A stretch of 64,000 nt of DNA. It comes from Symsagittifera roscoffensis (taxonomy: Eukaryota; Xenacoelomorpha; Acoela; Convolutidae). The DNA lies in NCBI RefSeq assembly GCF_963678635.1, contig NC_087069.1:24974303-25038302 (forward strand). The letters run 5' to 3'. The translations under genes and the position numbers were made by a program. This document shows, piece by piece, positions 32,308-45,361 of the stretch (within the stretch, counting starts at the first letter, position 1; each line of letters begins with the position of its first letter). Under the pieces are notes generated by a model. The model searched no databases. It was not told the origin of the DNA and saw only the letters and a program-made list of their open reading frames with translations.

Positions 32308-33318
32308 ATGCCCACACTTCATTGGACAACTTATTATCATTTTACTAATCCCCTTTGCCTGCCACTAACTAATACTCATGACAGCATAGAAAAGAACGAA
32401 AACATGTTATATAGACTCACTGCAACACTAACACCTAGACAATTTACTTACGTAGGAAATAAAAAATTACTAAAAACATTCACTGCACCCCGAGCTAACG
32501 AATTTACAATAGAATATTAAGACCATAATATCATCCGAACTAATCAAGACCAATTTTTAGATGAAGATCGCTTCGCTAACCCACAACTAACAGAAAAATT
32601 GTTCATTAAAACGTCATACGTATTAACACTTAATATTTTTGATAGAAAATATGATCACATCATTTCTGAAGCACTAAATGATATTCAAGCTTACGAAAGT
32701 TTCCAAGACAAATTTCAGTTATTTTCACTAACCTTTCACTTTCTTGCACCGCATGAACGCGATTTGCACTGTTCCCACGATATTATGTTACGCACTAAAC
32801 AAACTCACACATATACATACTATCGTTTCATACAAAATCATTTTGATTTGCATACCCCATCAAGACAACCACATCATCGTTTTCATTTTCTTAACTCAAA
32901 ATACACATCACCATTTTTCCTTAATTTCACTTATTGCATCAAAGATACTAACCTCCACGGCATCCTCCGCAATTATGACCCAGTAACACAAATGTATATA
33001 TTTTGTCCCATCATGAAGACCTTTAACGCCGAAGAATCCAGACCCTTCCTTATCCCGCATGAATTTATCCAGCCTATAGAAATACCAATATTAGAATTCA
33101 TTCACAATACTAAATATAATCACAAAATATATAACCTCATTCAAAACACATCTTACGAGTTTGCAGTAGGCACCGAAGAACTAAAAACCATTAAAGCACT
33201 TCAATTGCTTTGGTCACTGCTCCAAACTAAAAACATCATTCGCATACTAGCCAAATTACTAACAACATCAGATATGATACCCGACATCTTCCCCCACGGC
33301 TTTTTCCCAGACGATTAA
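32308..33318 (+). pseudogene. 3' accessory ORF, copy in unit 2
   Basis: Best-preserved copy: one frame of 337 codons from ATG 32308 to TAA 33316-33318, interrupted only by the common TAA at 32518-32520. After that stop 265 codons are open. Conserved-looking features are a Cys/His cluster (HERDLHCSHDIM) in the middle and an acidic C-terminus (PHGFFPDD). Family not recognised. A canonical intron follows the stop. Confidence 0.55.
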
Positions 33319-34926
33319 CAGGTAAGTATAATTTAAAATACTCTTCACTAAAAAATTTAAATGAGTACTAACCATTTTTTATTAACGTTTCATTTACATT
33401 TCTAGTCTCATACCACGATCACCTACAAAAACAGAAAAGAAAAATAAAAGTACAAACTTATTAAAATTCTTTTAAAAATTCATTAATATCTTGCACTAAA
33501 TAATGTAATAAAATTCATACCAAATGTAGTAAATTAATCTATAAATTATTTCCCCATGAAGCAGTAAAATTAAATTTAAAACTTCCTCCAAACGCAGTTA
33601 AATTCAAATTTTATGTAATAAATTGATAAAATGAAAATGCAGCACTAACCTTTTGATATTTTCATTCACTCACACAAGAATTCTATCCAAACTCGCACAG
33701 CTCGCCCACGAAGAAATGTTTAAATAATGATTTTAAGTTTCAAGTTTTCACACTAAACAACTCTAACACACGATAACAAGTTTCAAACTTTCCTTTAACC
33801 CGGTTGGAAAGGAATTATATACTAAACCAAACTAACCAACGCAGCTTACTAAACACCACAAATCATAAAATAACAGCATGACTAAGAAAAGAAAACCAAC
33901 GGTACCCAAACCGGATTAACCCAGTTTGAAACTAGATATTTTATTCTTTTGAAGACTATTATAAAGTCTAAAAAAGAAATAATAAAACACAAAAAAGTCG
34001 CAAGACAAACCCATACCAAAAACAATTTGATTTTTGAAAAAAGGACATGACCAAAGGAACATAAGAAAGATCAACATAAACCCAGCATGAAAAGAAATCA
34101 CATAACAGGGCCTCTCAAAGAAACAGCACGAAATCATATTCCCACTCCTGGCCTAAACCACCAGAGAGGACGTCCTGAGCATTCTCTATAGCCGGCCTAA
34201 CCCACCGCTCTACATCCACGCTTTGTGACCACACTTCTATTTCTAATAAGAGGTACTCAAGGGTGAGTAACTCTTCAAAATAACCAAACTAAAACAAAAC
34301 ACTTTTGTGAAAACGATTAACTAAAATCATGATTAAAAAATTGGACTAACATAATTTTATAAAATGTAAATTATACTTTGCAGTATATAGATCAATACAC
34401 AACAACAAAGACGAACATCCAAAGACTAGATGATCCCATCACACTCGAACAAAAGAATGGCTAATCGCAGCCGATATGCCGTCCACAATCACAACTCAAA
34501 GGATTTAGAGTACGACTTGACTTCGCAGAAAAGTACTTCATTGAACTAGACCAATGACCACCTCGATGTTCAAGTATACGTACAGATCCGAGTTACGAGG
34601 CATCCCTTCCACACACGATCTCCACGCCATTCCCAGACGAGGTTGAACACAAAACAAGTTCTCTACATAATACAGAAAAACCCGTCATAGCAAATCATTT
34701 TGAAATCAAATTGATTTCATTGGGGATCACAGTCGTTGTCACAAGACGACGCAACGATTGTATGTCCCTAACTCCAGCGTCCTGGAACTTCTTTAACAAG
34801 AGGAACCGGACAAGAGTATGATGTTCGCCAAATACCAACGTTCATCATCCATCCTTTGAATTGCAGAAACATAATTCTAAAAAACTCTGTAAAACCCGGA
34901 TGGGTGGAACCTGATCTAAACTACAT

Positions 34927-35305
34927 TTTATAATTGGATAAATTGGATATTTTACCACTGTAAAATATTTAATATTAACCAATCATAATCCATCTAACTA
35001 ACAACCCACTTATTTGTAAGTGCTGAAATTACTTGTAATTTTAGCACCAGAGAGATTTGAATTTAACTTGGAAATTAGTTGCCTCTCCAAGAGAACTTCA
35101 GCAGCCGCAATAAACCAGTATACCCTAGATCTATTGAGCCTAGCAGAGACTAGTTAAACACCCTGAGACTATTAAGTATAAGAGTAAGATTAGGATCGGT
35201 ATTAGACTAAGAAGTTGCACGAATCTATCCGGCCGAAAATAAGATGGCGTGACGAGCAGACGGTGTACCCTATCCGAAATTACTCTATGAGTTAACCACA
35301 TCGGT
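34927..35305 (+). mobile_element. 3' LTR in unit 2
   Basis: Same sequence 3804 bp further on. It lies inside the tandem array and is followed by host flank and then by env again. Confidence 0.75.
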
Positions 35306-36111
35306 TACCCAGAAATCGTTCCCGAATCCTAAGAATATCAGAAAAAGCGTAAAAATTCTAAAATATCTACAAACATTTCGTAAAGTGAAACAAAGCATAC
35401 TTGTCTCGCTCTGTTTTGCATATGCTGTTATTTTAAAAACATTAAAGATTATATATATTTAAACGGCGAAAAATACAGACCTTAAGATATTTCATCTATA
35501 AATATTTTCAGATTTGTTACCCTAAAAAATGAAATTCTAGCTTTTCTAGGATGGCCCTATTACATCTTAGAAGAATTAACTATCTTATACGCAATGTTTA
35601 ACTTTATAGGATTTCTTTTCTCACTCATAAAAGGAATCTATAACACATGCGCTATACACACACAAGCAAACAGACAAGCAAGTGTAGCACGCATACTGTT
35701 TGCAGGATTTTTTGGAATTTTTTCATCATCAACAAACAAAATACTTCTAGACGCACAAATAAAAGAATATAACACGAAAATAGCGACAAGACAGAACACT
35801 TACGACGAAGAACATAATAATATAGAAGTAACACCTACCGCACCACAGTTGCCACCACTACCATAAAACCATCCATTATCATTAGTCCCACGTAATTTCC
35901 GAAACCTAGCAATCACAAATAACCCAAATTCTAGACCAAATATACCACAAAGTCCCATCCAACATATAATGACACATCATTCACAAAATGATAATACATA
36001 CGAACAAATTATAGAACAACCCCATACCACCACTTTTCAGTCTCAAAATAATCATTTTTTTAGCCTAACGACACTAATGAAACACGTAGTTTCGTAGATG
36101 AACATGTTTTA

Positions 36112-37122
36112 ATGCCCACACTTCATTGGACAACTTATTATCATTTTACTAATCCCCTTTGCCTGCCACTAACTAATACTCATGACAGCATAGAAAAGAA
36201 CGAAAACATGTTATATAGACTCACTGCAACACTAACACCTAGACAATTTACTTACGTAGGAAATAAAAAATTACTAAAAACATTCACTGCACCCCGAGCT
36301 AACGAATTTACAATAGAATATTAAGACCATAATATCATCCGAACTAATCAAGACCAATTTTTAGATGAAGATCGCTTCGCTAACCCACAACTAACAGAAA
36401 AATTTTTCATTAAAACGTCATACGTATTAACACTTAATATTTTTGATAGAAAATATGATCACATCATTTCTGAAGCACTAAATGATATTCAAGCTTACGA
36501 AAGTTTCCAAGACAAATTTCAGTTATTTTCACTAACCTTTCACTTTCTTGCACCGCATGAACGCGATTTGCACTGTTCCCACGATATTATGTTACGCACT
36601 AAACAAACTCACACATATACATACTATCGTTTCATACAAAATCATTTTGATTTGCATACCCCATCAAGACAACCACATCATCGTTTTCATTTTCTTAACT
36701 CAAAATACACATCACCATTTTTCCTTAATTTCACTTATTGCATCAAAGATACTAACCTCCACGGCATCCTCCGCAATTATGACCCAGTAACACAAATGTA
36801 TATATTTTGTCCCATCATGAAGACCTTTAACGCCGAAGAATCCAGACCCTTCCTTATCCCGCATGAATTTATCCAGCCTATAGAAATACCAATATTAGAA
36901 TTCATTCACAATACTAAATATAATCACAAAATATATAACCTCATTCAAAACACATCTTACGAGTTTGCAGTAGGCACCGAAGAACTAAAAACCATTAAAG
37001 CACTTCAATTGCTTTGGCCACTGCTCCAAACTAAAAACATCATTCGCATACTAGCCAAATTACTAACAACATCAGATATGATACCCGACATCTTCCCCCA
37101 CGGCTTTTTCCCAGACGATTAA
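36112..37122 (+). pseudogene. 3' accessory ORF, copy in unit 3
   Basis: Same frame and same single internal TAA (36322-36324) as unit 2, with only a few base differences. That the stop is common to all three copies shows it was present before the triplication. Confidence 0.55.
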
Positions 37123-38730
37123 CAGGTAAGTATAATTTAAAATACTCTTCACTAAAAAATTTAAATGAGTACTAACCATTTTTTATTAACGTTTCATTTA
37201 CATTTCTAGTCTCATACCACGATCACCTACAAAAACAGAAAAGAAAAATAAAAGTACAAATTTATTAAAATTCTTTTAAAAATTCATTAATATCTTGCAC
37301 TAAATAATGTAATAAAATTCATACCAAATGTAGTAAATTAATCTATAAATTATTTCCCCATGAAGCAGTAAAATTAAATTTAAAACTTCCTCCAAACGCA
37401 GTTAAATTCAAATTTTATGTAATAAATTGATAAAATGAAAATGCAGCACTAACCTTTTGATATTTTCATTCACTCACACAAGAATTCTATCCAAACTCGC
37501 ACAGCTCGCCCACGAAGAAATGTTTAAATAATGATTTTAAGTTTCAAGTTTTCACACTAAACAACTCTAACACACGATAACAAGTTTCAAACTTTCCTTT
37601 AACCCGGTTGGAAAGGAATTATATACTAAACCAAACTAACCAACGCAGCTTACTAAACACCACAAATCATAAAATAACAGCATGACTAAGAAAAGAAAAC
37701 CAACGGTACCCAAACCGGATTAACCCAGTTTAAAACTAGATATTTTATTCTTTTGAAGACTATTATAAAGTCTAAAAAAGAAATAATAAAAGACAAAAAA
37801 GTCGCAAGACAAACCCATACCAAAAACAATTTGATTTTTGAAAAAAGGACATGACCAAAGGAACATAAGAAAGATCAACATAAACCCAGCATGAAAAGAA
37901 ATCACATAACAGGGCCTCTCAAAGAAACAGCACGAAATCATATTCCCACTCCTGGCCTAAACCACCAGAGAGGACGTCCTGAGCATTCTCTAGAGCCGGC
38001 CTAACCCACCGCTCTACATCCACGCTTTGTGACCACACTTCTATTTTTAATAAGAGGTACTCAAGGGTGAGTAACCCTTCAAAATAACCAAACTAAAACA
38101 AAACACTTTTGTGAAAACGATTAACTAAAATCATGATTAAAAAATTGGACTAACATAATTTTATAAAATGTAATTTATACTTTGCAGTATATAGATCAAT
38201 ACACAACAACAAAGATGAACATCCAAAGACTAGATGATCCCATCACACTCGAACAAAAGAATGGCTAATCACAGCCGATATGCCGTCCACAATCACAACT
38301 CAAAGGATTTAGAGTACGACTTGACTTCGCAGAAAAGTACTTCATTGAACTAGACCAATGACCACCTCGATGTTCAAGTATACGTACAGATCCGAGTTAC
38401 GAGGCATCCCTTCCACACACGATCTCCACGCCATTCCCAGACGAGGTTGAACACAAAACAAGTTCTCTACATAATACAGAAAAACCCGTCATAGCAAATC
38501 ATTTTGAAATCAAATTGATTTCATTGGGGATCACAGTCGTTGTCACAAGACGACGCAACGATTGTATGTCCCTAACTCCAGCGTCCTGGAACTTCTTTAA
38601 CAAGAGGAACCGGACAAGAGTATGATGTTCGCCAAATACCAACGTTCATCATCCATCCTTTGAATTGCAGAAAGATAATTCTAAAAAACTCTGTAAAACC
38701 CGGATGGGTGGAACCTGATCTAAACTACAT

Positions 38731-39109
38731 TTTATAATTGGATAAATTGGATATTTTACCACTGTAAAATTTTTAATATTAACCAATCATAATCCATCTA
38801 ACTAACAACCCACTTATTTGTAAGTGCTGAAATTACTTGTAATTTTAGCACCAGAGAGATTTGAATTTAACTTAGAAATTAGTTGCCTCTCCAAGAGAAC
38901 TTCAGCAGCCGCAATAAACCAGTATACCCTAGATCTATTGAGCCTAGCAGAGACTAGTTAAACACCCTGAGACTATTAAGTATAAGAGTAAGATTAGGAT
39001 CGGTATTAGACTAAGAAGTTGCACGAATCTATCCGGCCGAAAATAAGATAGCGTGACGAGCAGACGGTGTACCCTATCCGAAATTACTCTATGAGTTAAC
39101 CACATCGGT
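38731..39109 (+). mobile_element. 3' LTR in unit 3
   Basis: Last LTR, followed by about 122 bp shared flank and then unique host DNA. It has a few private substitutions (for example AAATTTTTAATATT against AAATATTTAATATT). Confidence 0.75.
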
Positions 39110-39386
39110 TACCCAGAAATCGTTCCCGAATCCTAAGAATATCAGAAAAAGCGTAAAAATTCTAAAATATCTACAAACATTTCGTAAAGTGAAACAAAGC
39201 ATACTTGTCTCGCTCTGTTTTGCATATGCTGGAGGAGCAGCGCCAGGATCTAATAGAAGAATCTGGAAACTGGCAGAAAACGAAACGAATCAGCGAAAAA
39301 CGAAACAAACATTTCGCGAAACAATTAATTTTGAAAGAACAAAAATGAATTTTGCGCTCAAAACAGTGCAATTTTAGACAACAGGG

Positions 39387-39593
39387 GTGTATGAAACTGT
39401 TAGTTTTGAAATGTCAAGCGACATAGAGTATTCTGCTCATCAAGTTCTACGCAGTAGATTTTTTCTGCTAGGATGGTCAGTCGTTTTTTCTGAGATCTTA
39501 CTAATTAGCCTCTCTATTTTGTTGAGACTTCATAAGTGCTTTTTTGAGCCGTCTTCTTTTGCAGTCCCAGTTTTAGCAATTTGTTTTAATTGA
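39387..39593 (+). CDS. Possible first exon of a membrane protein
   Basis: An open frame with a convincing hydrophobic helix (FFLLGWSVVFSEILLISLSI, about residues 25-44) after a short polar N-terminus starting MSSDIEYSAHQ. It lies upstream of the duplicated membrane-protein exons at 43499-44127 and could supply their first transmembrane segment, but I see no clean donor (needed phase: one extra base) and the intron would be 4 kb. It lies outside the duplicated segment. An unrelated small ORF is the alternative. Confidence 0.3.
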   Translation: MYETVSFEMSSDIEYSAHQVLRSRFFLLGWSVVFSEILLISLSILLRLHKCFFEPSSFAVPVLAICFN

Positions 39594-40199
39594 AAAATTT
39601 ATAAAGTTTGAGTTCGGTTGTATGTCCAATGTTGTTGCAGTATATGTGCCGATTCTACAGCCGCATTGCCTTGAATCCCCCCATGATCTGCCGATATGAT
39701 TTAAATATATTGCTTCAATTCAGACTCAAGCTCCCCTTGATTTGATCTCCATTCCTTCCTCCCCTCACTCTCACTGTTCTAACCACGTGAATCAACTCCT
39801 GTGTTTTCAAGTCTTCTCCAAAAGCTTTTTGATACTTGTGGATGTCAGACTTTCGTCTCATGTCAATTCCTGCGTAATAGTTGGTCTTTGGCAGAGTATC
39901 ATTTTTAAGTTAAATATCTTCATCGTTTGCACGCATTTGATATGTGTTTTCGAAATTTTGGTTAGTTTTTGCTAATATTACTTTTGCTAATATCTTCTCT
40001 GGTTTTCTTTCATTCAGTAATTTTATTGAACATCCTCTATTCCCAAAGGTTGAGTTTTATTTTTTAACCATATGGTGGTCAAGGTGCTATAACACTGTAA
40101 CAATTAACATATAAGTATTTTGATACCAGCAGTCTTGCTATTATGAACAAGCTATTGTATGAAAAAGATGGGTATTTTGGTAATAGCGAAGCGTACTTC

Positions 40200-40664
40200 G
40201 AAAGTGTACTTTCGAAGAAAACGTTAAAATTATACTCGGTGTGGTTTTTTTCACTCAGTCAATTTTCACCGATCGAAACAATTATTTTCAACAAAAACTT
40301 TGTTTACCCCTTTTACCCCACTTTCTGAGTTCAAATGTAAAAAGACATTTTACCTCCGATAATTTTTTACAAAGTTCTGGGGGTTTACAAATTGCTAAAT
40401 TTGCCATGTTCTGGACTAAATTATCGAGCTTTGAAGAGTTTATTCATAATGCTGAGATCTTAACGCGAATTATTTATGCATGGCGAATTCATTCCAAATT
40501 GAATTGAGGCTAGCTAATCAGTCGTATCTATTTCGTACGACTCAAAAATTGATCATTGATTTCGTCCAAAATGTATAGGTTTTCTGGAATTTCTATTCCC
40601 TTTGATATATATTAAGGGACAGTCGGAACATTCAAGGCTTTGCCCTGATATACGAGCAGTTTTG
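40200..40664 (+). mobile_element. 0.5-kb hairpin-ended repeat, diverged copy 1A
   Basis: Diverged member of the family described at 40666. It has the same ATTTTGTGCTCGG-like start (here TATACTCGGTGTGG) and the same end (CAGTCGGAACATTCAAGG, hairpin, TACGAGCAGT). A perfect 10-bp inverted repeat (CTTCGAAAGT/ACTTTCGAAG) sits near its left end. The counterpart in copy B is at about 47774-48216. Confidence 0.65.
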
Positions 40665-40665
40665 T

Positions 40666-41191
40666 TGTTCCGACTTTCGATACGAAAGTAATGGAATATT
40701 TGTGCTCGGGGTGGGTTTTTTTTTCTTCAGACAAATTTCGGCTTTTTAACTAGCCATTTTTGACGGAATTTTTTAATATCATTCGAAAGGTATTGTTGTC
40801 ATGAGCTCAAATTTGAAAAGATATTTCACCTGTGATCATTTTTCGTAAAGTTATGGGGGTTTAAAGATTGCCATTTTGGCCAATTTGGGACAATTAACGC
40901 GCGATATATTTCGCGCTATTAACGCGTAAGCGGAGAGTTAATCCGTCTTAGAAATCGTTCCAAATTGGTTTAAGGAGCTTATTTGCCATAATTGATTTGC
41001 TACAAGGAGCGAAATCTATATTTTTGTACTTTATATGGCGTGTGGGGTGATGATTTTCATAAAAGATTTCAAACGTTAGAAAAAAAATTCATTTTGATTT
41101 ATTACATTTATTTTTTTAATGTTATTACTGCTCCTTAAACCTTAAAAGGCAGTCGGAACATTCAGGGCTTCGCATTGATACGAGCAGCCTT
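40666..41191 (+). mobile_element. 0.5-kb hairpin-ended repeat, copy 2A
   Basis: The family begins TGTTCCGACTTTCGATACG and ends AGTCGGAACATTCAGGGCTT, a CAGGGC-TTC-GCCCTG hairpin, and a short tail ACGAGCAGTCTT. The 5' terminal TGTTCCGACT is inverted as AGTCGGAACA about 45 bp from the 3' end. Near the middle is TTAACGCGCGATATATTTCG followed by CGCTATTAACGCG. No ORF. Asymmetric terminal inverted repeats plus a 3' stem-loop are known from Helentron-type non-autonomous elements (HINEs), which I offer as the best guess. Confidence 0.7.
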
Positions 41192-42012
41192 TTTCCAATT
41201 TAATTTTATTTCGCGTCGGGCATAATTTTGCTAGAAATTCTATATTTATCAAATGAGTAATGCAGAAATTCGGTATGACGAATTTATGGCCTTCTAGATA
41301 TCTAAACCTAAATTTCATCAAACTGCAGAACGATTCCCTTACCACCCTCACCCTTCAACGTTTGCCCTTTTGTCCCGCCCCCATTATAATGAATCACGGC
41401 ACCATCACCATAACCAACACTCCCCCCTTGTAGCTCATGACCCCCTCTTCCTCTCAAACGTTTTAACAGACTTCTTCTGATCAGTGAGCATTTTCAAACC
41501 TGATTACATAAATACATGCTTATATACATGCAAACGTTCCAATTTCAATTCTTACTCAAATTATACTAAATTCTTCCAATTCTACTCAAATTACTGAATA
41601 AATCAGGAAATGGTTAAAAGCAACAAAACTGAGTAATATAAAATGAGTGAAAAAAATCGAAGTTGCACAGGAAAACAGTTAAAATTGAACAACAGTTAAA
41701 CAGCTTAGTTTAAGTGGTGAGAAAGAGTTTTTGTGCGTTGAAATTCGCGTTTCAATAAGTGGAAAAAAAGCTATTTTATTGTCTTCATCAAAGAAAAATT
41801 TAAGACTAATCGGTTTAATTTTTGAAATGGATTTTAAGTTTTTGTTAATTAATAGCAAAACAATTCGTTTTTAATTGAATATAACCAATTTGTTTTCATT
41901 TTTGTAGAAAGTGACAAAAAAACTCACTATTATTGGATTTTTATCAATGGAACTCCGCGATATACATTAAATACATAACCTAGATCAATACCATTTAAAA
42001 ATTAAAGTTATA

Positions 42013-42894
42013 CCCAGTTTCAATGAATACAGAATTTTACGGGTTGACCTCCATAGACCGAACATGGTAGTCAAAAAATTCCATACACTTAGTTTATGGA
42101 AAATTGCCTTCAGACAAAGTTCAGACACTTTTGCAAAGTGAGTTTAAACGAACTCTAACTTTATTTCTTTATTGTGTTGGTATTATAATTTGTGCCTCTC
42201 TTTAAAAAGAAGACAAAAAATTAGTGTGAAGAAAATGCTAATTATTCTTCCCATACCAAAATGCTATCCATATATGGAAATTGCATGATTATGGTTTTTA
42301 GTAAAAAAAAAAGCCCCGAACATGTAGTTCAACTGCTAGAAAAAGAGTTCAGCGTTTTTGGTTGCTACAACTAAAAAAGTTGATTATTATGACTTTTTGG
42401 TTTTGAAAAAAGCTAGTCATACAGTTTCAATTCATAAGAATTGTATGACAAGCATTTTCATGAAAAAAAAACAAAATTTGAATAAAAAAATCCAAAAAAT
42501 TTGATTCGTCAAATGGTAATCAACGCTCAATTTTCGAGTTTGATGTAAATTGTTTGCACTGACTTGTTTGTTGTCTTTCTCAGACATTCTCAAAAAAAGT
42601 TTTCCGAGGAATTCAGATTTTTCTTCTCTGTTCAGAGACTGCTCATTGTTTGGGATGAGTATTAAAGTAGTTTTAACCTCATTGCTGCATTTAAAATTGA
42701 TTAAAAAAGCTAATCATAATATGAAAAAAAATCTAATTTCACAACTCCCGTATATGAAAAAAAAATAGTTTTACAGCTTCTATATAAACTTCCATATAAG
42801 CTTCCCTAATCATAGACCATTCATGCAATTACGTACTATGGAATTATATGGAAAGTATATGACTAGCATATTTCCATAATTGAAACTGGGTGGA
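42013..42894. mobile_element. Fold-back element with CCCAGTTTCAAT ends, copy A
   Basis: The left end CCCAGTTTCAAT is inverted at the right end ATTGAAACTGGG, and further inner inverted pairs occur (CCAAAATGCTATCCA against TGGATAGCAATTTTGG). A short open frame inside (42550-42768) follows a TCTTTCTCAG acceptor-like sequence but its coding value is unclear. Confidence 0.6.
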
Positions 42895-43498
42895 TAGCAA
42901 TTTTGGTCAACTCGGGTTTCCTAAGACAATATTTCATTAAGAAAATTAATTCAAATTTTAAGAGGTTTTTCCCTGTATTTTTACTGTAGTTGTCTAATGG
43001 GACCTGCACTATACGAGATTTCTGTTTTCTTGATAAAAATCATCTCTGTAAAAACCGTCAAAAATGGTTCGGTTTTTGAGTTGATTGGATTAATTTTTTC
43101 TTAAGCGTTTTTTGCAAATAATTCGATTTCCCAATTTTTCACCTGAAAAAACAAGATCGAAGTGGTTCTGAAGTGGTGAAACGGATTTTTACATTTCGTT
43201 TGATATATTTTTTTCAAGATTACTTGATTTTTACTTCAATGTAAAAACGGCATCTATTTTTGGTAGCCAAGAACACTGTTGAACAGCGTCTTCTCTCATC
43301 TCAACTCTCAAATGTTTTTTTCGCCAGTTGATACTCATAAAAATTTCAATGCTTTTGTTTGTTTCACATATGGAAAAAAAATCGGAGAATTTTTTCTAGG
43401 CTCATTATTTTCAGTTTTGCGGCTCACAATTATGAGATTTTTTTTAGAGACTCAACAACATTTATGTGTTTTTGTTATAATTGGTTGATCTTTTGCAG

Positions 43499-44127
43499 GA
43501 AGTGAGCATCGGATCGAAGTAGCTCGAATCTTTTTGGTGTTGGATCATTTCACCCTTATACTACTGTGTATTCATATTGTCTGCGTGTTCATTAGTAAGG
43601 AGAAACAAAACTCCATTCTAATAGCACTTTCTATTCTTCTGTATTCTTGTCATGGTACGTATTTACTTAACTACTCAAAACTATCAATTTATCCTGAAAA
43701 AAAACTTGATTGTTCGAACTATACTTTTCATTCATGAATTTAATCAATGTTTGTAATAAAATTTATGATGACAAGAAAATTTATTATCTACAAAATGAAA
43801 AGCTAGTTTTCCCCGAGTTCATTCAAATTATCTATTTTTTTAAATGACTAATTGATAATCTCCTTTTGCTTCTGACACAATATGCCACAATATGCCATTC
43901 GATAAAAATTATGTTGCGAGCGGTTAGTGGTTTTTGACTACAAGGGTCAAATGAAGTTTAATGTTTCAGCGGTTTTTGATTTGGCCATGTGTTCCCTTGC
44001 AGCCCACGCGTTCAAAAAACATGGATATCTCGCTTGGGGAATGTATATGCCTTGGTTTGGTTGTTCAATCTCCATTTTGTACATCCCTGCTGCTATTTTC
44101 ATGTTTGTAAGACAAAAGGAAAACTGA
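43499..44127 (+). CDS. Membrane protein gene, last two exons, copy A
   Basis: Exon 43499-43654 follows TTTTGCAG and ends CATG/GTACGTA. Exon 43970-44127 follows AATGTTTCAG and ends at TGA. The split codon G/CG joins the frames correctly, and both exons are kept open in copy B, which strongly supports the model. The encoded part has three hydrophobic segments (LVLDHFTLILLCIHIVCVFI; SILIALSILLYSC; FGCSISILYIPAAIFMFV) and a short polar C-terminus. With one upstream segment this would be a four-pass protein of the MARVEL or claudin-like shape, a guess based on layout only. The first exon is not established; 39387-39593 is a candidate. Confidence 0.7.
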
Positions 44128-44170
44128 AAAAGAACAGAAACCTTAAAATCGAACGAACAAACTTTTGTAA

Positions 44171-44833
44171 AGAAACAAATATTCTAAGAAATTTATCAAT
44201 TCTGATAAGTTTAGTAATGAAGATTCTAATAAATTTGTCAATTCCAATAAGTTAAGAAATAAATACTCTAATAAAATTATCAATAAATTTATCAAATTTA
44301 TCAAATGACATTAGCATAGCAAGTTAATCTTATCAAGTTAATCTGTAATTTCATTTTCTGGTGTTGAAAATTGTAAAAAAAATGAATTTTGCAAATGAAT
44401 ATAATTTGTTGTCCTAAGTTTTACAAGGTCAAATTCAATACAAAACGAAACGTTAAGCTACCCGGGTTGAGGAGCTTACTCGACGTGATGACCGCTTTGA
44501 TCAAAATTCGATAAGTTTCGGCGTCTTGACCAATTTTGCGCACGTTTCAACGCCTCGACAGAAGTCAGGTATGTTTCGACCATTCTGGACCAAGTGTTGT
44601 CCGCTCCCAAGGTATGCTTCGGCTGTGCTCGACTGAATTGTGACATGTAGAATGTGCTCAAGTTATGTTTCAAAGCAAACCCCTGGCGCGGCTATTCTTT
44701 TTCAGTCAATTACTGGCATTGTGCAATCGAAACATACAGTGAGGACCTCGATCCAGCTATCTATATCATTCTGTAAAACAGATGCTCATGCAAATTATGC
44801 GCAATCTGCTCTAAGGTGAATGTAACTATTTAT
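44171..44833. other. Intergenic with a GC-richer patch
   Basis: 44171-44320 holds degenerate direct repeats (AAGAAATTTATCAATTCTGATAAGTT-like). 44460-44700 is distinctly richer in GC and starts CCCGGGTTGAGG, resembling the CCCGGGTCGAG ends of the fold-back at 51383. No gene is supported. Confidence 0.4.
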
Positions 44834-45361
44834 TGTTCCGACTTTCGATACGAAAGTAACGAAATATTTGTGCTCGGGGTGGGTTTTTTTTTCTTCAGAC
44901 AAATTTCGACTTTTAACTAACCATTTTTGACGGAATTTTTTTTCATCATTCGAAAAGTATTATTGTCCTGAGCTCAAATTTGAAAAGAAACTTCACCTTT
45001 GATCAATTTTTTTTAAAAATATGGGGGTTTAGAGATTGCCATTTTGGCCAATTTGGGACAATTAACGCGCGATATATTTCGCGCTATTAACGCGTAAGCG
45101 GAGATTTAATCAGACTTAAAAATCGTTCCAAATTGGTTGAAAGAAGCTTATATGCCATAATTCATTTGTTACAAGGAGCGTTACCTATATTTTTGTACTT
45201 TATATGGCGTGTGGCGGGATGATTTTCATAAAAAATTTCAAATTTAAGAAAAAAAAAATCATTTAGTTTTATTTCATTTAATTTTTTAATGTTATTACTG
45301 CTCCATTAACCTTAAAAGGCAGTCGGAACATTCAAGGCTCCGCCCTGATACGAGCAGTCTT
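44834..45361 (+). mobile_element. 0.5-kb hairpin-ended repeat, copy 3
   Basis: Full-length member with the standard ends; flanked by ATTTAT on both sides. Lies between the two segmental copies. Confidence 0.75.

Larger units (their letters stand above)
31627..35430 (+). repeat. 3.8-kb tandem unit 2
   Basis: 3804 bp, nearly identical to unit 3 and close to unit 1. The junction reads TGCATATGCTG/TTATTTTAAAA, joining host flank to the middle of env, so it was not produced by LTR-LTR recombination. The truncated env frame inside (31790-32062) keeps only the anchor and tail. Confidence 0.95.
35431..39231 (+). repeat. 3.8-kb tandem unit 3
   Basis: Third copy, followed at 39232 by unique host sequence (GAGGAGCAGCGCC), so its right end marks the original insertion flank. 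It differs from unit 2 at scattered single positions. Confidence 0.95.
39798..44170. repeat. Host segmental duplication, copy A
   Basis: Begins with CCTGTGTTTTCAAGTCTTCTCC, matched at 47379, and runs collinear with 47379-52368 to CGAACAAACTTTTGTAAA. It contains two 0.5-kb hairpin-ended repeats, a CCCAGTTTCAAT fold-back element and the two 3' exons of a membrane-protein gene. Confidence 0.9.

Noticed and set aside
43279-43488. Open frame just upstream of the membrane-protein exon
   Set aside because: The corresponding part of copy B is broken by indels, so it is intronic.
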